Origin: CAYNYF01 sp964401385
GTDB taxonomy: Bacteria > Planctomycetota > Phycisphaerae > SM23-33
Assembly (NCBI GenBank): GCA_964401385.1
Contig: CAYNYF010000047.1
Location: 1 to 32,469 of the forward strand
Direction: 5' to 3'
Length of the DNA: 32,469 bases
The notes beneath the pieces are model-generated. The model was not told the origin of the DNA and made no database searches. It saw only the letters and a program-made list of their open reading frames with translations. Both the position numbers and the translations under genes were made by a program. Position 1 is the stretch's first letter; each line of letters starts with the position of its first letter. Below, one piece after another: positions 7,677-17,000 of the stretch.

Positions 7677-10373
7677 ATGAAGAGAATCTGCCTGTGCTGG
7701 TGTTGGGCGCTGGTCCTGGCCGGATGCGGCCTGCCGGCCCAGCCGCCGGCGCCGTCAGCGGCGCCGGGCGGGCCGTTGGAGATCGTCGACCGGGTTTCCT
7801 CCCGGCCGGGGCTCTGCGTCGTGCGGCTTTCCAACGGCATGACCGTAATCGTCGCCGAGAACCACAACGCCCCCGTGCTGTCCTGTCGGGCCTACGTCCG
7901 CGCCGGCGGGATGTACGAGGGAAAGTACCTCGGCTGCGGCCTCAGCCACCTGGTGGAGCACCTCGTGGCCGGGGGGGCCGAGCACGATAACGGCCCCGCC
8001 CAGACCCTCAAGGCCGAGCGGAAGCCGTCCAGGGAGGACAGCATCGGCGGGCAGGCCAACGCCTACACCTCGCTGGACCATACCTGCTATTACATTGCCG
8101 CCACCGCCGGCAAGGCCGACGAATGCATCGACCTTATGGCGAATTGGATGGTCCGCCCCGGCATCACCACCGACGACTTTCGCCGGGAGCACGGGGTGGT
8201 GCAGCGCGAGCTGGAGATGCAGGCCGATAGCCCGCAGAGCCAGCTCTGGCAGGCGCACGCGCGGAACTTCTACGGCACCCACCCGGCGGCGGTGCCGGTG
8301 ATCGGCCACAAGGCGCCGCTGGCTGCCCTGACGTTCGAGGACGTGCTGGACTACCACGCGCGGATGTACGCGCCGCAGAACATCGTGCTGGTCATCGTCG
8401 GCGACGTGGACTCCGGCAAGGTGCTGGAGCGGGTGCGGACGGCCTTCGCCGGCCTGCCGGCCGCCAGGTTGCCGGAGCTGGCGCTGCCGCGGGTGCCGCC
8501 CGTCGCCGGCACCCGGCGCGTCGAGCTGTCCCACAAGGCGGTAACGGAGGCCGCCGAGCTGCTGAGCTTTCAGACCATTCCGCTGGTGCACGAGGACCTG
8601 TACGCCCTGGACGTGCTGAGCTACATACTGACCCAGGGCGAGTCCTCCCGCCTGGTCCGGACGGTGCAGCGGCGCGACCGGCTGGTGACCACAATCTCCT
8701 CTTCCTCCTGGACGCCCGCGTGGGGCAAGGGGCAGTTCACCTTCAGCTTTCGCTCCGCCCCGGACAAAGCCGACGCGGCCGAGAAGGTGATTCTGTCCGA
8801 GCTGGAAAAGGTCGTCGCCGAGGGCGTCGCCGCTGACGAACTGGACCGGGCCAAGCGGCAGAAAGTTGCGGACTTCGTGTATTCGCAGCAGACGGTGCAG
8901 AGCCAGGCGGTCACGCTGGGGTCGGATTACCTGACCACCGGCGACGTGGAGTTCTCGCGGCAGTACACCGACCGCATCCAGAAGGTCACGGCCGGGCAGG
9001 TTCACGCCGTCGCCCGGAAGTATTTTGACTTCGAGCGGATGGTGATTACGCGGATACTCCCGGCCGGCGCCGAGACGCCGACGACCGCCGCGGCCGAATC
9101 CGCCGAAAAGGCCCGGACTGCCTTCATCAGGTTGCCCAACGGTCTGCGGGTCATTCTGCATTCCAGTCCGACGGTGGACCTGGTCTCGATGACGCTGACC
9201 ACCCGCGGCGGAGTGCTGGCGGAGACGCCCGGAACCAACGGCATGGGCGCGCTCATGACGGGCCTGTCGACCAAGGGCGCGGGCAAGCTTTCGGCCGAGG
9301 AGATCGCCGCTTTCTTCGACGGCGCCGGCGGCTCGATCGCCGGCCGCTGCGGGAACAATACCTTCTACTGGCAGGCAACCGTGCTGGCCGAGTCGTCCCC
9401 CGAGGCTCTCGGCATCTTCGCCGACGTGGTGCTGCGCCCGACGTATCCGGAAAAGGAGCTTGGCATCCTCCGCCCGATCCTGCTGGCCCGGATCGCCCAG
9501 ACGGCCGAGCACTGGCACGGGCTGCTCAGCAAGCACTGGCGGCGCGACTTCTTCGGGCCCTCACCGCTGTCGATGCTGCCGATCGGCGACGCCGACGTCG
9601 TCAAGGCGGCGAGCCGCGAATCGATCGCCGGCTATCACGAGCAGAAGGTCAAGGCCGGGGCGTCCGTGCTGGCGGTCTTCGGGCGATTCGACGTGGACGA
9701 GACCGCCCGGGCCGTCAGAACGCTTTTCGCCTCCATGCCCCCCGGAGACAACCAGACGCCCGAGGTCGCCCCTCGCCCGGTCGCCGCCGCCGGCGAGCGC
9801 CACCTGCATTCCAGCAAGCTCAAAACCGTCGGGATCGTGGTGGCCGCCCCGGGGATGAAGTTCGCCGAAACGCAGGACCGGCTGGCGGTGACCGTTCTGG
9901 ACACGATCATCAGCGGCTACCGGCTGCCGCGCGGCTGGCTGCACGACGAGCTCCGCGGCAAGAAGCTGGTGTACGTGGTGCACGCGTACAACTGGCCGGC
10001 CCTGGTGCCGGGGGCGTTCGTGGTCTACGCCAACTGCGAGCCGGAAAAGGCGGGCGAGGTCGCCGGCATCATCCGGACCAACCTCAAGAAGGCCTGTTCC
10101 TACGAATTCACGCGGGCGGAGGTGAACCAGGCCGTCAACTTCATCCTGACGGCCGATCTGCTGGACAACCAGGCGATGAGCGCCCTTTCCATGCAGACGG
10201 CGCTGGACGAGCTGTACGGGATGGGCTACGACTTCCGCAAGAAATACGAAAAGCTGCTTCGGGCGATCACGCCCGAGGACGTCTCACGGGTGGCCGGAAA
10301 GTATTTGTCCGGTGGGCTGGTCACGGTCATCGTAACGCCGAGGCCGGACCTGCTGGGCGGGCGGGGCGAATGA
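7677..10373 (+). CDS. M16 family zinc metallopeptidase (two-domain, lipoprotein)
   Basis: This 898-residue insulinase/pitrilysin-family protein has a lipoprotein signal peptide (MKRICLCWCW, lipobox LAGC with Cys17), so it should act outside the cytoplasm, tethered to a membrane. The first M16 half holds the inverted zinc motif HLVEH (H91, E94, H95) and the distal glutamate in VVQRELEM about 80 residues on. The GGQANAYTS segment and a second region follow. The second half, from about residue 480, repeats the fold (RLPNGLRVIL, GVLAETPGTNGMGALM) but has no HxxEH, as in the catalytically silent halves of this family. The ATG at 7677 follows AAGGAA. It probably degrades peptides or processes envelope proteins; the substrate is unknown. 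Confidence 0.92.
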   Translation: MKRICLCWCWALVLAGCGLPAQPPAPSAAPGGPLEIVDRVSSRPGLCVVRLSNGMTVIVAENHNAPVLSCRAYVRAGGMYEGKYLGCGLSHLVEHLVAGGAEHDNGPAQTLKAERKPSREDSIGGQANAYTSLDHTCYYIAATAGKADECIDLMANWMVRPGITTDDFRREHGVVQRELEMQADSPQSQLWQAHARNFYGTHPAAVPVIGHKAPLAALTFEDVLDYHARMYAPQNIVLVIVGDVDSGKVLERVRTAFAGLPAARLPELALPRVPPVAGTRRVELSHKAVTEAAELLSFQTIPLVHEDLYALDVLSYILTQGESSRLVRTVQRRDRLVTTISSSSWTPAWGKGQFTFSFRSAPDKADAAEKVILSELEKVVAEGVAADELDRAKRQKVADFVYSQQTVQSQAVTLGSDYLTTGDVEFSRQYTDRIQKVTAGQVHAVARKYFDFERMVITRILPAGAETPTTAAAESAEKARTAFIRLPNGLRVILHSSPTVDLVSMTLTTRGGVLAETPGTNGMGALMTGLSTKGAGKLSAEEIAAFFDGAGGSIAGRCGNNTFYWQATVLAESSPEALGIFADVVLRPTYPEKELGILRPILLARIAQTAEHWHGLLSKHWRRDFFGPSPLSMLPIGDADVVKAASRESIAGYHEQKVKAGASVLAVFGRFDVDETARAVRTLFASMPPGDNQTPEVAPRPVAAAGERHLHSSKLKTVGIVVAAPGMKFAETQDRLAVTVLDTIISGYRLPRGWLHDELRGKKLVYVVHAYNWPALVPGAFVVYANCEPEKAGEVAGIIRTNLKKACSYEFTRAEVNQAVNFILTADLLDNQAMSALSMQTALDELYGMGYDFRKKYEKLLRAITPEDVSRVAGKYLSGGLVTVIVTPRPDLLGGRGE

Positions 10374-10415
10374 TTGCGGCTTTCCCCTGCCGGTTTGAAG
10401 GGCTGGAATCAAGAT

Positions 10416-11060
10416 ATGGGTAGCGAAAAAAAGACCGAGGCACCGCGGCCGGATGAGCTGACCCGGATGCGGGTGAACGAGTTCCTGGCGGCCACCGCCT
10501 CCAAGACGCCCATCCCCGGAGGCGGCAGCGTTGCCGGCGTGGTGGGGGCCCTGGCGGCGGCGCTGGGAGAGATGGTGCTGGCGTTCACCCGCGGCAAGAA
10601 AAAGTACGCCGAATCGGAAGCCGTCCACGCGGCCCTGGCCAAGCGGCTGGCCCGGGCGCGGGGGATGTTCTCCGACCTGACCGCCGACGACGCGGCCGCG
10701 TATACGCTCTACCAGGAAGCAAACCGATGCACCGATGAGACGAAGGACAAGAAGATGGCGGCGGCGCTGGCGGCGGCGATCAACGTTCCCAGGGAGATGA
10801 CCGCCCTGGCGCTGGCGGTGCTGGAGGATCTCAACAAGCTGGGCGAGAACTGCAACCCGTATCTGCTGACGGATCTGTCGGCCGGGGCGGTACTGGCGCA
10901 GGCGACGGTCCGGCTGTCCGACTACAACGTAAGGGTCAACGCCGCCAGCATGTCGGACAAGGCCGCCGCCGATGATCTTCGCCGGGCGTCGGCCCGGGAC
11001 GTGCGGCGGGCGGGCGAGCTTTGCCGGGCGGCCGAGGAGATTGTCTCGAAGCACGTGTAA
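10416..11060 (+). CDS. Cyclodeaminase/cyclohydrolase family protein (FtcD C-terminal type)
   Basis: The 214-residue all-helical protein carries the family signature TPIPGGGSVAG near residue 27, followed by the helix LAAALGEMVLAFTRGKKKY. This domain is the formimidoyltetrahydrofolate cyclodeaminase part of FtcD, or the stand-alone methenyl-THF cyclohydrolase FchA of folate one-carbon metabolism. No formiminotransferase or histidine-degradation gene lies nearby, so the exact reaction is open. I chose ATG 10416 because GAAGGG lies about 14 bp upstream and the signature is then at its usual distance from the N-terminus. A TTG at 10374, right after the protease stop, is an alternative. It is followed one base after its stop by the zinc-ribbon gene, so they are probably co-transcribed. 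Confidence 0.87.
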   Translation: MGSEKKTEAPRPDELTRMRVNEFLAATASKTPIPGGGSVAGVVGALAAALGEMVLAFTRGKKKYAESEAVHAALAKRLARARGMFSDLTADDAAAYTLYQEANRCTDETKDKKMAAALAAAINVPREMTALALAVLEDLNKLGENCNPYLLTDLSAGAVLAQATVRLSDYNVRVNAASMSDKAAADDLRRASARDVRRAGELCRAAEEIVSKHV

Positions 11061-11061
11061 G

Positions 11062-11565
11062 ATGGCCAGGGACTACGACATCGCCGAAAGCTCGGGCGTG
11101 TGCAGCCAGTGCCGGCGCCAACTGGCCGCCGGCGAGGAATACGTGGCCGTGCTGGTGGACAGGGGCGAGCTGTTCGGCCGCGATGATTTCTGCACGGCCT
11201 GCTGGGAGGCGGCCCAGGCCCAGCCGAAGGAGGCCTTTTGCGTCTGGCGCGGCCGCGTGCCCGCGCCGACCGAGCCCAAGAGCCGGACCGTCGACAATCA
11301 GGTGCTCATCGAATTCTTCAACAAGCTCGACGGATTCTCCGAGCCGGCCAAGGTGAATTTCCGCTTTGTCCTGGCGCTGATGCTCATGCGCAAGAGGCTG
11401 CTGGTGCACGAGGGGAGCAGCTCCGACGAAGCCGGCCGGGACGTCTGGAAAATGGTGTTCCGGCACGACCGAACGCCGGTGGAGGTGATCCACCCGGAGC
11501 TGGACGAGGCAATGATCGCGGAAGTGACCGCCCAATTGGGGGCTATTCTCGAAGGGCCGACATGA
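11062..11565 (+). CDS. Hypothetical protein with N-terminal treble-clef/zinc-ribbon-like cysteines
   Basis: The 167-residue product has four cysteines in two pairs, CSQC at 14-17 and CTAC at 44-47, spaced as in zinc ribbons. The C-terminal two thirds is soluble and alpha/beta, with the notable segment VNFRFVLALMLMRKRLLV. I do not recognise a named family; similar proteins occur as conserved hypotheticals. I chose ATG 11062, one base after the stop of the cyclodeaminase gene, over the open frame that starts at 10972. Its TGA stop overlaps the ATG of the following lipoprotein gene (ATGA at 11562-11565), showing translational coupling. Its job is unknown, but the coupling implies a role shared with the next two genes. 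Confidence 0.8.
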   Translation: MARDYDIAESSGVCSQCRRQLAAGEEYVAVLVDRGELFGRDDFCTACWEAAQAQPKEAFCVWRGRVPAPTEPKSRTVDNQVLIEFFNKLDGFSEPAKVNFRFVLALMLMRKRLLVHEGSSSDEAGRDVWKMVFRHDRTPVEVIHPELDEAMIAEVTAQLGAILEGPT

Positions 11566-12536
11566 AAGCACATCCTTGCGCTCTGGTCGGGCTCGTTTTA
11601 CTCCCGCTGGTCGTGTGCGGCTGCCCGCGCCGCCCGGAAGGGTTCGTTTCGCTGGAGACGCTGGTGGCCGAGCACAACGCCAATGCCCGGCGGGTCCCGC
11701 GGCTGTGGGCCCGGGCCAGGATGCGCCTGAGCTTCAGCGATGAGAAGGGAAGGAAGTTCTCCTGGGGGTCCACCTCGGCGCTGGCGCCTTCCAACGGCTA
11801 CGTGATGTTATGGAAGGAGCCGCCGGCCTCGGCCGGGTCGCCGGAGAAACTGAACTTCGCTCTGATCGGGCGCGAGGTGGGGACGGAGCTGTTCCGCGTG
11901 GGGGCCGACGCGCGAACGGGCCTGTACTACCTCTGGTACAACTACGGCAATGAGGGGCAGGCCTGGTACGGCAGGCAGCAGTTCGCCGGCGCCCCGGACG
12001 TGGTGAGGATGCCGATCGATCCGCTGCAACTGGTCGAGGTGCTGGGCGTGACGGCGCTGCCCGAGCCCCGGGCCAGCGCGATGCCCGCGGTGGTGATGAC
12101 GCTGGAAACAGATCCGTACGCGTACGTGGTGCGGTACCTCAGGCCCCAGCCCGTCACCGGGCACCTGAAGATCTGGCGGGAGGTGTATTTCCGCTGGGAC
12201 GACAAGCGGCCGCGGCGCCCGTTCCGCGTCAAGCTCTTCGGCGCCGACGGCCTCTGCCGCGTGATTGCCGACGTGGGACAGTACGCCCCGGTCGCCTCGG
12301 ACCGGCAGGAAGAGCCGCCTGCGATCATGCCAACCGATATTCGCATGAGCTGGCCGGCGATAAAGAACGTGCAGCCGGCAAGCTCGATCCACGTCCGACT
12401 CTCGGAGATGTCCACCACCAGGGACTTCAGCAAGGACGTGTTCGATTTCTTGTCGAAATTGCCCACGGGCCTGAGCGATCCGATCCAGGTGGATGAGGCG
12501 TACGGTCTCATCCGTATAGAGAGCGGGAGCCCGTGA
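11562..12536 (+). CDS. Putative lipoprotein, possibly LolA/DUF4292-like carrier fold
   Basis: The 324-residue protein starts with a lipoprotein signal (MKAHPCALVGLVLLPLVVCGC, lipobox VCGC). The mature part alternates short beta strands with repeated aromatic stretches (LYYLWYNYGNEGQAWYG, YVVRYLRP, IWREVYFRW). That pattern is like outer-membrane-lipoprotein-sorting (LolA/LolB) or DUF4292 proteins. I call this resemblance only tentative. Its ATG overlaps the preceding stop by 4 bp and its TGA overlaps the GTG start of the RDD gene by 4 bp, so three genes are coupled. It probably acts at the envelope. Confidence 0.82.
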   Translation: MKAHPCALVGLVLLPLVVCGCPRRPEGFVSLETLVAEHNANARRVPRLWARARMRLSFSDEKGRKFSWGSTSALAPSNGYVMLWKEPPASAGSPEKLNFALIGREVGTELFRVGADARTGLYYLWYNYGNEGQAWYGRQQFAGAPDVVRMPIDPLQLVEVLGVTALPEPRASAMPAVVMTLETDPYAYVVRYLRPQPVTGHLKIWREVYFRWDDKRPRRPFRVKLFGADGLCRVIADVGQYAPVASDRQEEPPAIMPTDIRMSWPAIKNVQPASSIHVRLSEMSTTRDFSKDVFDFLSKLPTGLSDPIQVDEAYGLIRIESGSP

Positions 12537-14170
12537 TCGGCCGGGCAGGAACATGCTGCGTCGCTCTGGTCCTCGCGGCCGCGACGGCCTCGGTGGGGCC
12601 GGCCGGGCAGGCTGAGCCGGTCCGCCTGCTGGGCGACGCCGAGGCGGCCTGGTTGATGGCCGCGGACAACGGCGGCTGCAAGCTCGCCGTCAAGCCTCTC
12701 GGAAAGCCCTGGCAGAGCCGCTGGGCCGGCCAGCCCGGCACGGTCTCCGCGGCAACGGCCGTTCGGGGCAGCGCCGTGCTGCTGTTCGCCAGAGGCGGGC
12801 ACGTAAGGTACTTTGCCTACCAGCCGAAAGCCCAGCCCGGCACGAACGCGCCCAAAGAGCTTTGGCCGGAGGGGACGATCGCAGTGGCCGCCTGCCCCGC
12901 CGAGGCGGAGCAATTCGACGCGATGCTGGTGCTGGCCAGCAACGAAGAGGCCGCCTTCCAGTCCGCCGAGCCGGTGACGACCGTACCGGCGGCGGGCACG
13001 TCCCCATCCGCCCCGTCGGCTTCCCGACCCGCGCTGCGGCAGCCAGCGACGCCGGCCCGAAAGATTCGCAGCTCGCTGGCGCTGCTGCAATATGCCGGGC
13101 AGGAATGGGCGCTGCTTTCGGTCGTTCCGCCGCGCTTCGTTCGCAGGCCTTTCCAGGCACACCTGGCCGTGCGTCGCGGCATCGTCTACCTGCTGCTGGA
13201 TCATCGGCCGGCGCCGACCTTGGTGGCTTTGGAGAAGGGGAGGTGGCGGCAGCTCGAGCTGCCGGCCGCGGTGGCCCCCTCCAGCCCCTTGGCGCTGATC
13301 TCGATGCCCGAAGGGATCGTGTTGGCGGTGTTCGATGAGGCCGGCCGCGCCGGCATTACGCGTCTGGCCGCAGGCAAGTGGACGGAACTTCAGCCCCTGC
13401 ATCGCAACGGCCAGGCCGCCACCTGGGCGGCCGATGCCCGCCCCGCCGTCGCCCGATTGGGGCCGCGCCTGGCCCTGGCCTGGCGCGAAGGGGCAGACTG
13501 GCTCTTCGGCACCTGTGGTCTCGACGGCAAGCTCGACCAGACCCGCGTCGACGTCTTCGAGACCGGCTGGAACGCGGCGCAAGCGGCCGACATCCTCCAG
13601 AAATTCCTCACCGGCGTTCTGATCCTGACTATTGTCTTGATGTTCTGGCCCCGGCAGGCCTTCCGGACCGGGCCATTTGCCCTGCCGGCGACGATGGTGC
13701 CCGCCCGGCTGGACAGGCGGGGGATGGCGCTGGTCATCGACACGGCGCCGTTCGCGATCCTGGCCGTTCTCGCCGTGGGCGGCGTTCGCCGCGCGCCCTG
13801 GGGGAAGCTGCCGGAAGAGGAGCTTCTGGCTTGGCTGGTGTACGCGATGCTGATCTTTCTGGTCGTCTATCCGGCGTACTGCATTCTCATGGAGCAGATA
13901 TGGGGGGCGACCGTGGGCAAGCGCGTCATGCGGCTGCGCGTCGTCGGCAACGGCGGCCGCAAGCCTCTGCTGCGGGAGGTCGCCCTCAGAAACGTCTCGA
14001 AGATCCCCGAACTCGTTGCGCTCACGGTGGTGATCCCACTGTTGTTTCCCGTTCTCACGCGGTATCGCCAGCGCCTCGGCGACAAGATCGCCTGGACGGC
14101 GGTCATAGACACCGAGCTGAGTTTGCCGCCGGAGCTCGTGCAGGAGGCCGGCGGCGAGGAACAGCCGTGA
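12533..14170 (+). CDS. RDD family membrane protein with large extracytoplasmic N-terminal domain
   Basis: The 545-residue product starts with GTG at 12533, overlapping the previous stop by 4 bp (GTGA). An N-terminal signal sequence is followed by about 340 residues of soluble, beta-rich sequence with repeated WAL/LAL-like turns, suggesting a propeller-type domain. A transmembrane helix near 361-375 leads into the RDD domain: RRGMALVIDTAPF, then a helix pair, then WGATVGKRVMRLRVVGNGG and LRNVSKIPEL. The R, two D and GKR features define RDD. RDD proteins are a poorly understood membrane family, some linked to ion exchange. The fusion to a long N-terminal domain is less common. Confidence 0.85.
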   Translation: MIGRAGTCCVALVLAAATASVGPAGQAEPVRLLGDAEAAWLMAADNGGCKLAVKPLGKPWQSRWAGQPGTVSAATAVRGSAVLLFARGGHVRYFAYQPKAQPGTNAPKELWPEGTIAVAACPAEAEQFDAMLVLASNEEAAFQSAEPVTTVPAAGTSPSAPSASRPALRQPATPARKIRSSLALLQYAGQEWALLSVVPPRFVRRPFQAHLAVRRGIVYLLLDHRPAPTLVALEKGRWRQLELPAAVAPSSPLALISMPEGIVLAVFDEAGRAGITRLAAGKWTELQPLHRNGQAATWAADARPAVARLGPRLALAWREGADWLFGTCGLDGKLDQTRVDVFETGWNAAQAADILQKFLTGVLILTIVLMFWPRQAFRTGPFALPATMVPARLDRRGMALVIDTAPFAILAVLAVGGVRRAPWGKLPEEELLAWLVYAMLIFLVVYPAYCILMEQIWGATVGKRVMRLRVVGNGGRKPLLREVALRNVSKIPELVALTVVIPLLFPVLTRYRQRLGDKIAWTAVIDTELSLPPELVQEAGGEEQP

Positions 14171-14232
14171 TCGGCCCGGCCTGAGCGGGGCGGGCGGCAG
14201 ACGGAAAGGAAACGGGAGGCCCCGGGGTCGGC

Positions 14233-15537
14233 ATGGAAAAGCGTCTGCGGAAAACCCTGATTCTGGGCGTGAAGCTGCTGGTGGCCGGCGGGCTGCTGTA
14301 CTACGTCCTGGGCAAGGTGCACTGGCGCGACTACGCGGTCACCGTTGACGGTGAGGAAATGGCGGTCTTCTCGACGCGCGCCGAAGACGGTCGGCCGGGC
14401 GAGTTTCAGGTCCGGGATGCCGACTCCGGCCGGCTGCGATGGCTCAAGGGCGACGCCTTCCGCCCCGTTTCGCTGCGGTCGGCCGACGGTGAGACGGTGA
14501 TCGTCCGCGACTGCCGCCCGGATTGGAAATCCCCCAAAGAGTACTTCGTTCGGCTTCCGAGCGGCCGGACGCGGTGGATGGGCCTCGCGTCGCTGGTTCT
14601 GGCGGATGCTCACGTGTTGCGCAGGGGGTTTCTGAGCACGGTTCAGTCGGCCAGGCCTTTCCTGCTGCTGGCGGCCTTCGCCTGCTTCATCGCGCCCCGG
14701 TTCATCCTGTCATTGCGCTGGTGGTACCTGCTGCGGATCCAGCGCATCCGGATTCGGCTGTGGGAGGCGGTGCGGCTGACGTTCCTGGGAGAGTTCTTCA
14801 ACTTCGTGGTTCCCGGCACGGTCAGCGGCGACTTGGTCAAGGCCTACTATGTCTCCAAGCATACGGACCGCGGGGCGGCGGCCCTGATCAGCGTTTTCGT
14901 GGATCGGGTCGTGGGGCTTCTGGAGTTCGCCATGCTGCCGGCCGTGGTCATGGTTGCCTTGTGGCTCGCCGTCGGCTGGAGCGACCGGCTCTTCATGCCC
15001 GCGGTGGTGGTGGCCGTGGTGCTGGCGCTGGTGGCGATGAGCCTGGCGCTGCTGCTGAGCCCGGCCCTGAGGCAGAGGCTGCGGCTGCGCAAGGTCTTTT
15101 CGCGGCTGCCGATGCAGCGGCACATCGACGTGCTGAGCGAGGCCGCCAACCTTTACCGCCGCCGCAGGGTGGTTCTGCTGAAGGCGGTGGTCATCACGTT
15201 CGCGGGGCAAGTCCTGTTTATCGCCGCGATCCTGCTGTCCGGCCTGAGTCTGGCGCTGCCGGTGCCGTGGTATGACTATTTTCTGTATGTTCCGCTGATC
15301 TACATCATCGCCGCCGTGCCGATCAGCCCGGGCGGACTGGGCCTGGCCGAGACCTTCTACGTGACCTTCCTCGTGCCGGCGGGGGCGGCGGCCAGCGAAG
15401 TGCTGGCGCTTGCGGTGGTCGTCAGGCTGATGCCGATGATCGTCTCGCTACCAGGGCTGGTTGTGGCCCTGAAGGGCCCGAAGCTCCCGGCGACCGAGCA
15501 GATGCAGGCGGCGCTGGCCGCTCGGCCGGACAAGTAG
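14233..15537 (+). CDS. Lysylphosphatidylglycerol synthase TM region family protein (flippase-like, UPF0104)
   Basis: The 434-residue integral membrane protein has the LPG-synthase-TM pattern from about residue 135 on: a helix and FILSLRWWYLLR, then FFNFVVPGTVSGDLVKAYY, VDRVVGLLEFA, and later PISPGGLGLAE. Several further helices give about eight in all. The family includes the flippase part of MprF and related lipid or polyprenol transporters. A first helix at about 8-25 is followed by about 100 soluble residues before the second helix, an unusual insertion. The ATG at 14233 follows GGAAAGGAAACGGGAGG. It is 62 bp after the RDD gene and on the same strand. The transported lipid is unknown. Confidence 0.88.
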   Translation: MEKRLRKTLILGVKLLVAGGLLYYVLGKVHWRDYAVTVDGEEMAVFSTRAEDGRPGEFQVRDADSGRLRWLKGDAFRPVSLRSADGETVIVRDCRPDWKSPKEYFVRLPSGRTRWMGLASLVLADAHVLRRGFLSTVQSARPFLLLAAFACFIAPRFILSLRWWYLLRIQRIRIRLWEAVRLTFLGEFFNFVVPGTVSGDLVKAYYVSKHTDRGAAALISVFVDRVVGLLEFAMLPAVVMVALWLAVGWSDRLFMPAVVVAVVLALVAMSLALLLSPALRQRLRLRKVFSRLPMQRHIDVLSEAANLYRRRRVVLLKAVVITFAGQVLFIAAILLSGLSLALPVPWYDYFLYVPLIYIIAAVPISPGGLGLAETFYVTFLVPAGAAASEVLALAVVVRLMPMIVSLPGLVVALKGPKLPATEQMQAALAARPDK

Positions 15538-15657
15538 GCCCAGATCACTACCGCGACTTGGTCAAGTCGGCCTTGCACCTTGCCGAGAGAATGAAATGGT
15601 GAAAATGCGCCGCAGGATTGCGGGCGCTGGATTTTTTAGAGCCGGCGAGGTGCAATC

Positions 15658-16434
15658 ATGCCGATCGTGCAGCAACTGGGACTGAAGGGAAGCGCGGAAG
15701 CCCTGACAGAGGCACTCCGCCGTCAAACGCCCGTTTTCATTACCTTTCGGGTCGGCCCAGAGTGGCATCATGGCCACAGCAGGATCATTCAATGCAAGGA
15801 TGACAAGCTCTACCTGGCGTACCCGGATCTGGAGAAGGATCCAGCGCCCGAGCTGACGCAGAAGCTGGCGATCGGCGTCTCGTTCAAGATCAAACACCAC
15901 AAGCACGTCTGCAATGTCGTCGTGGAAGATATAGGCTCCTTCAAGCTGGACGACGAGCCCGAGGTGCGCACCCTGCGCGTTTCCATCCCGCGGCGCATGC
16001 AGCGGATTCAACGGCGTGCCTACCAGCGCGTGGAGATTCCCAAGAATCACTCCGCCCTGGCTACCTTTTGGCGGGGCGGGGTGTTGGCCAAGCCCGCCCG
16101 CCGGCATGAGGCCGACCTGACCTGGGACGGCTGGCTGACCAATATCTCTGTCGGGGGGTTGCAGGTTCGGACCACCAACCAGCGTGCCCCGCAGATGGAG
16201 GAAGGCGACGTTGTCGGCGTTCGCATCGAGTTGAGCCAGGAGCATGGGCCGATCGTGGCGGATGCGCTGTTCCGGCGCCGAGAGAGCGACGATCGCGGGG
16301 TAACGCTCATGGGCTTCCAGTTCGTCGGCCTGGACCAGCACGGCGAAGGTCACGACACCTTGCTCCATATCAGCAAGGTCGTCCGCGAATTGCAGCGCTT
16401 TCAGGGCCGTCGCCGGGCCGACACCGTGGCCTGA
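15658..16434 (+). CDS. PilZ domain protein (YcgR-like c-di-GMP effector)
   Basis: The 258-residue cytoplasmic protein has an N-terminal YcgR-like beta-barrel domain (about 15-110, ending in RTLRVSIPRRMQRIQRR) followed by a PilZ domain. The c-di-GMP-binding residues are present: RxxxR as R120-R124 in RAYQR and NxSxxG as N162-S164-G167 in NISVGG. Binding of c-di-GMP is therefore predicted. The likely role is control of motility, adhesion or exopolysaccharide in response to c-di-GMP. No flagellar gene is nearby. A receiver-GGDEF protein 7 kb away could supply the ligand. The ATG has CGAGGTG about 6 bp upstream. I found no convincing promoter in the 120-bp gap before it. Confidence 0.9.
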   Translation: MPIVQQLGLKGSAEALTEALRRQTPVFITFRVGPEWHHGHSRIIQCKDDKLYLAYPDLEKDPAPELTQKLAIGVSFKIKHHKHVCNVVVEDIGSFKLDDEPEVRTLRVSIPRRMQRIQRRAYQRVEIPKNHSALATFWRGGVLAKPARRHEADLTWDGWLTNISVGGLQVRTTNQRAPQMEEGDVVGVRIELSQEHGPIVADALFRRRESDDRGVTLMGFQFVGLDQHGEGHDTLLHISKVVRELQRFQGRRRADTVA

Positions 16435-16478
16435 CCGCGGCCGTTGCATTCACCTTCCGACGCTCCTACCATCTCGGC

Positions 16479-17000
16479 ATGAGTGGTGATCGCGCGCGCA
16501 TGGTGTACGGTGTCTGGACGACGGCCTGGGGGCCGATGGGGGCCGTGGCCAGCGGGCGCGGCCTCTGCCGCGTGGTCCTGCCTCACTACCAGGCCGACGA
16601 CCTGCGCGCCCTGCTGGCGTTTGAGCATCCCGGTTCGGTAGAGGCCGCCGATGCCTTTGGGGAGCTGGCCGAGCTGTCGCGGGCATACTGCAACGGCCGG
16701 CGGGTGGACTTCGCCGACATCGTTTGCGATCTCCCTTCCGAGAAGACATTCACGGGGAAAATCCTGCGCTGCTGCCGGCGGATACCCTACGGCCAGACGC
16801 AGAGCTACTCGTCCCTGGCGGCCGCCGCCGGCAAGGATGGCTCGGCCCGGGCGGCCGCGAGGGTCATGGGGAACAACCCCCTGCCGCTGGTAATTCCGTG
16901 CCATCGGGTCATCTACGCCAACGGGGGCTTGGGCGGATTCTCCGCCCCCGGCGGGGTCGAACTGAAACGCCGGATGCTGGCGCTGGAAAAAGCGCTGTAA
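16479..17000 (+). CDS. ogt: Methylated-DNA--[protein]-cysteine S-methyltransferase (MGMT/Ogt)
   Basis: The 173-residue protein repairs O6-alkylguanine by transferring the alkyl group irreversibly to its own cysteine. The acceptor is Cys141 in IPCHRV, followed by GGLGGFSAPGGVELKRRMLALE. The helix-turn-helix region YSSLAAAAGKDGSARAAARVMGNNP precedes it, with the arginine finger near residue 128. Length is normal for a stand-alone MGMT without the AdaA domain. ATG 16479 and ATG 16500 are both possible starts; neither has a clear ribosome-binding site. The gene lies 44 bp after the PilZ gene. Confidence 0.93.
   Translation: MSGDRARMVYGVWTTAWGPMGAVASGRGLCRVVLPHYQADDLRALLAFEHPGSVEAADAFGELAELSRAYCNGRRVDFADIVCDLPSEKTFTGKILRCCRRIPYGQTQSYSSLAAAAGKDGSARAAARVMGNNPLPLVIPCHRVIYANGGLGGFSAPGGVELKRRMLALEKAL

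Noticed and set aside
15558..15590. Sigma-54-like site before the PilZ gene (TCGGCC, then TTGC)
   Set aside because: GG and GC are 11 bp apart instead of the required 10.
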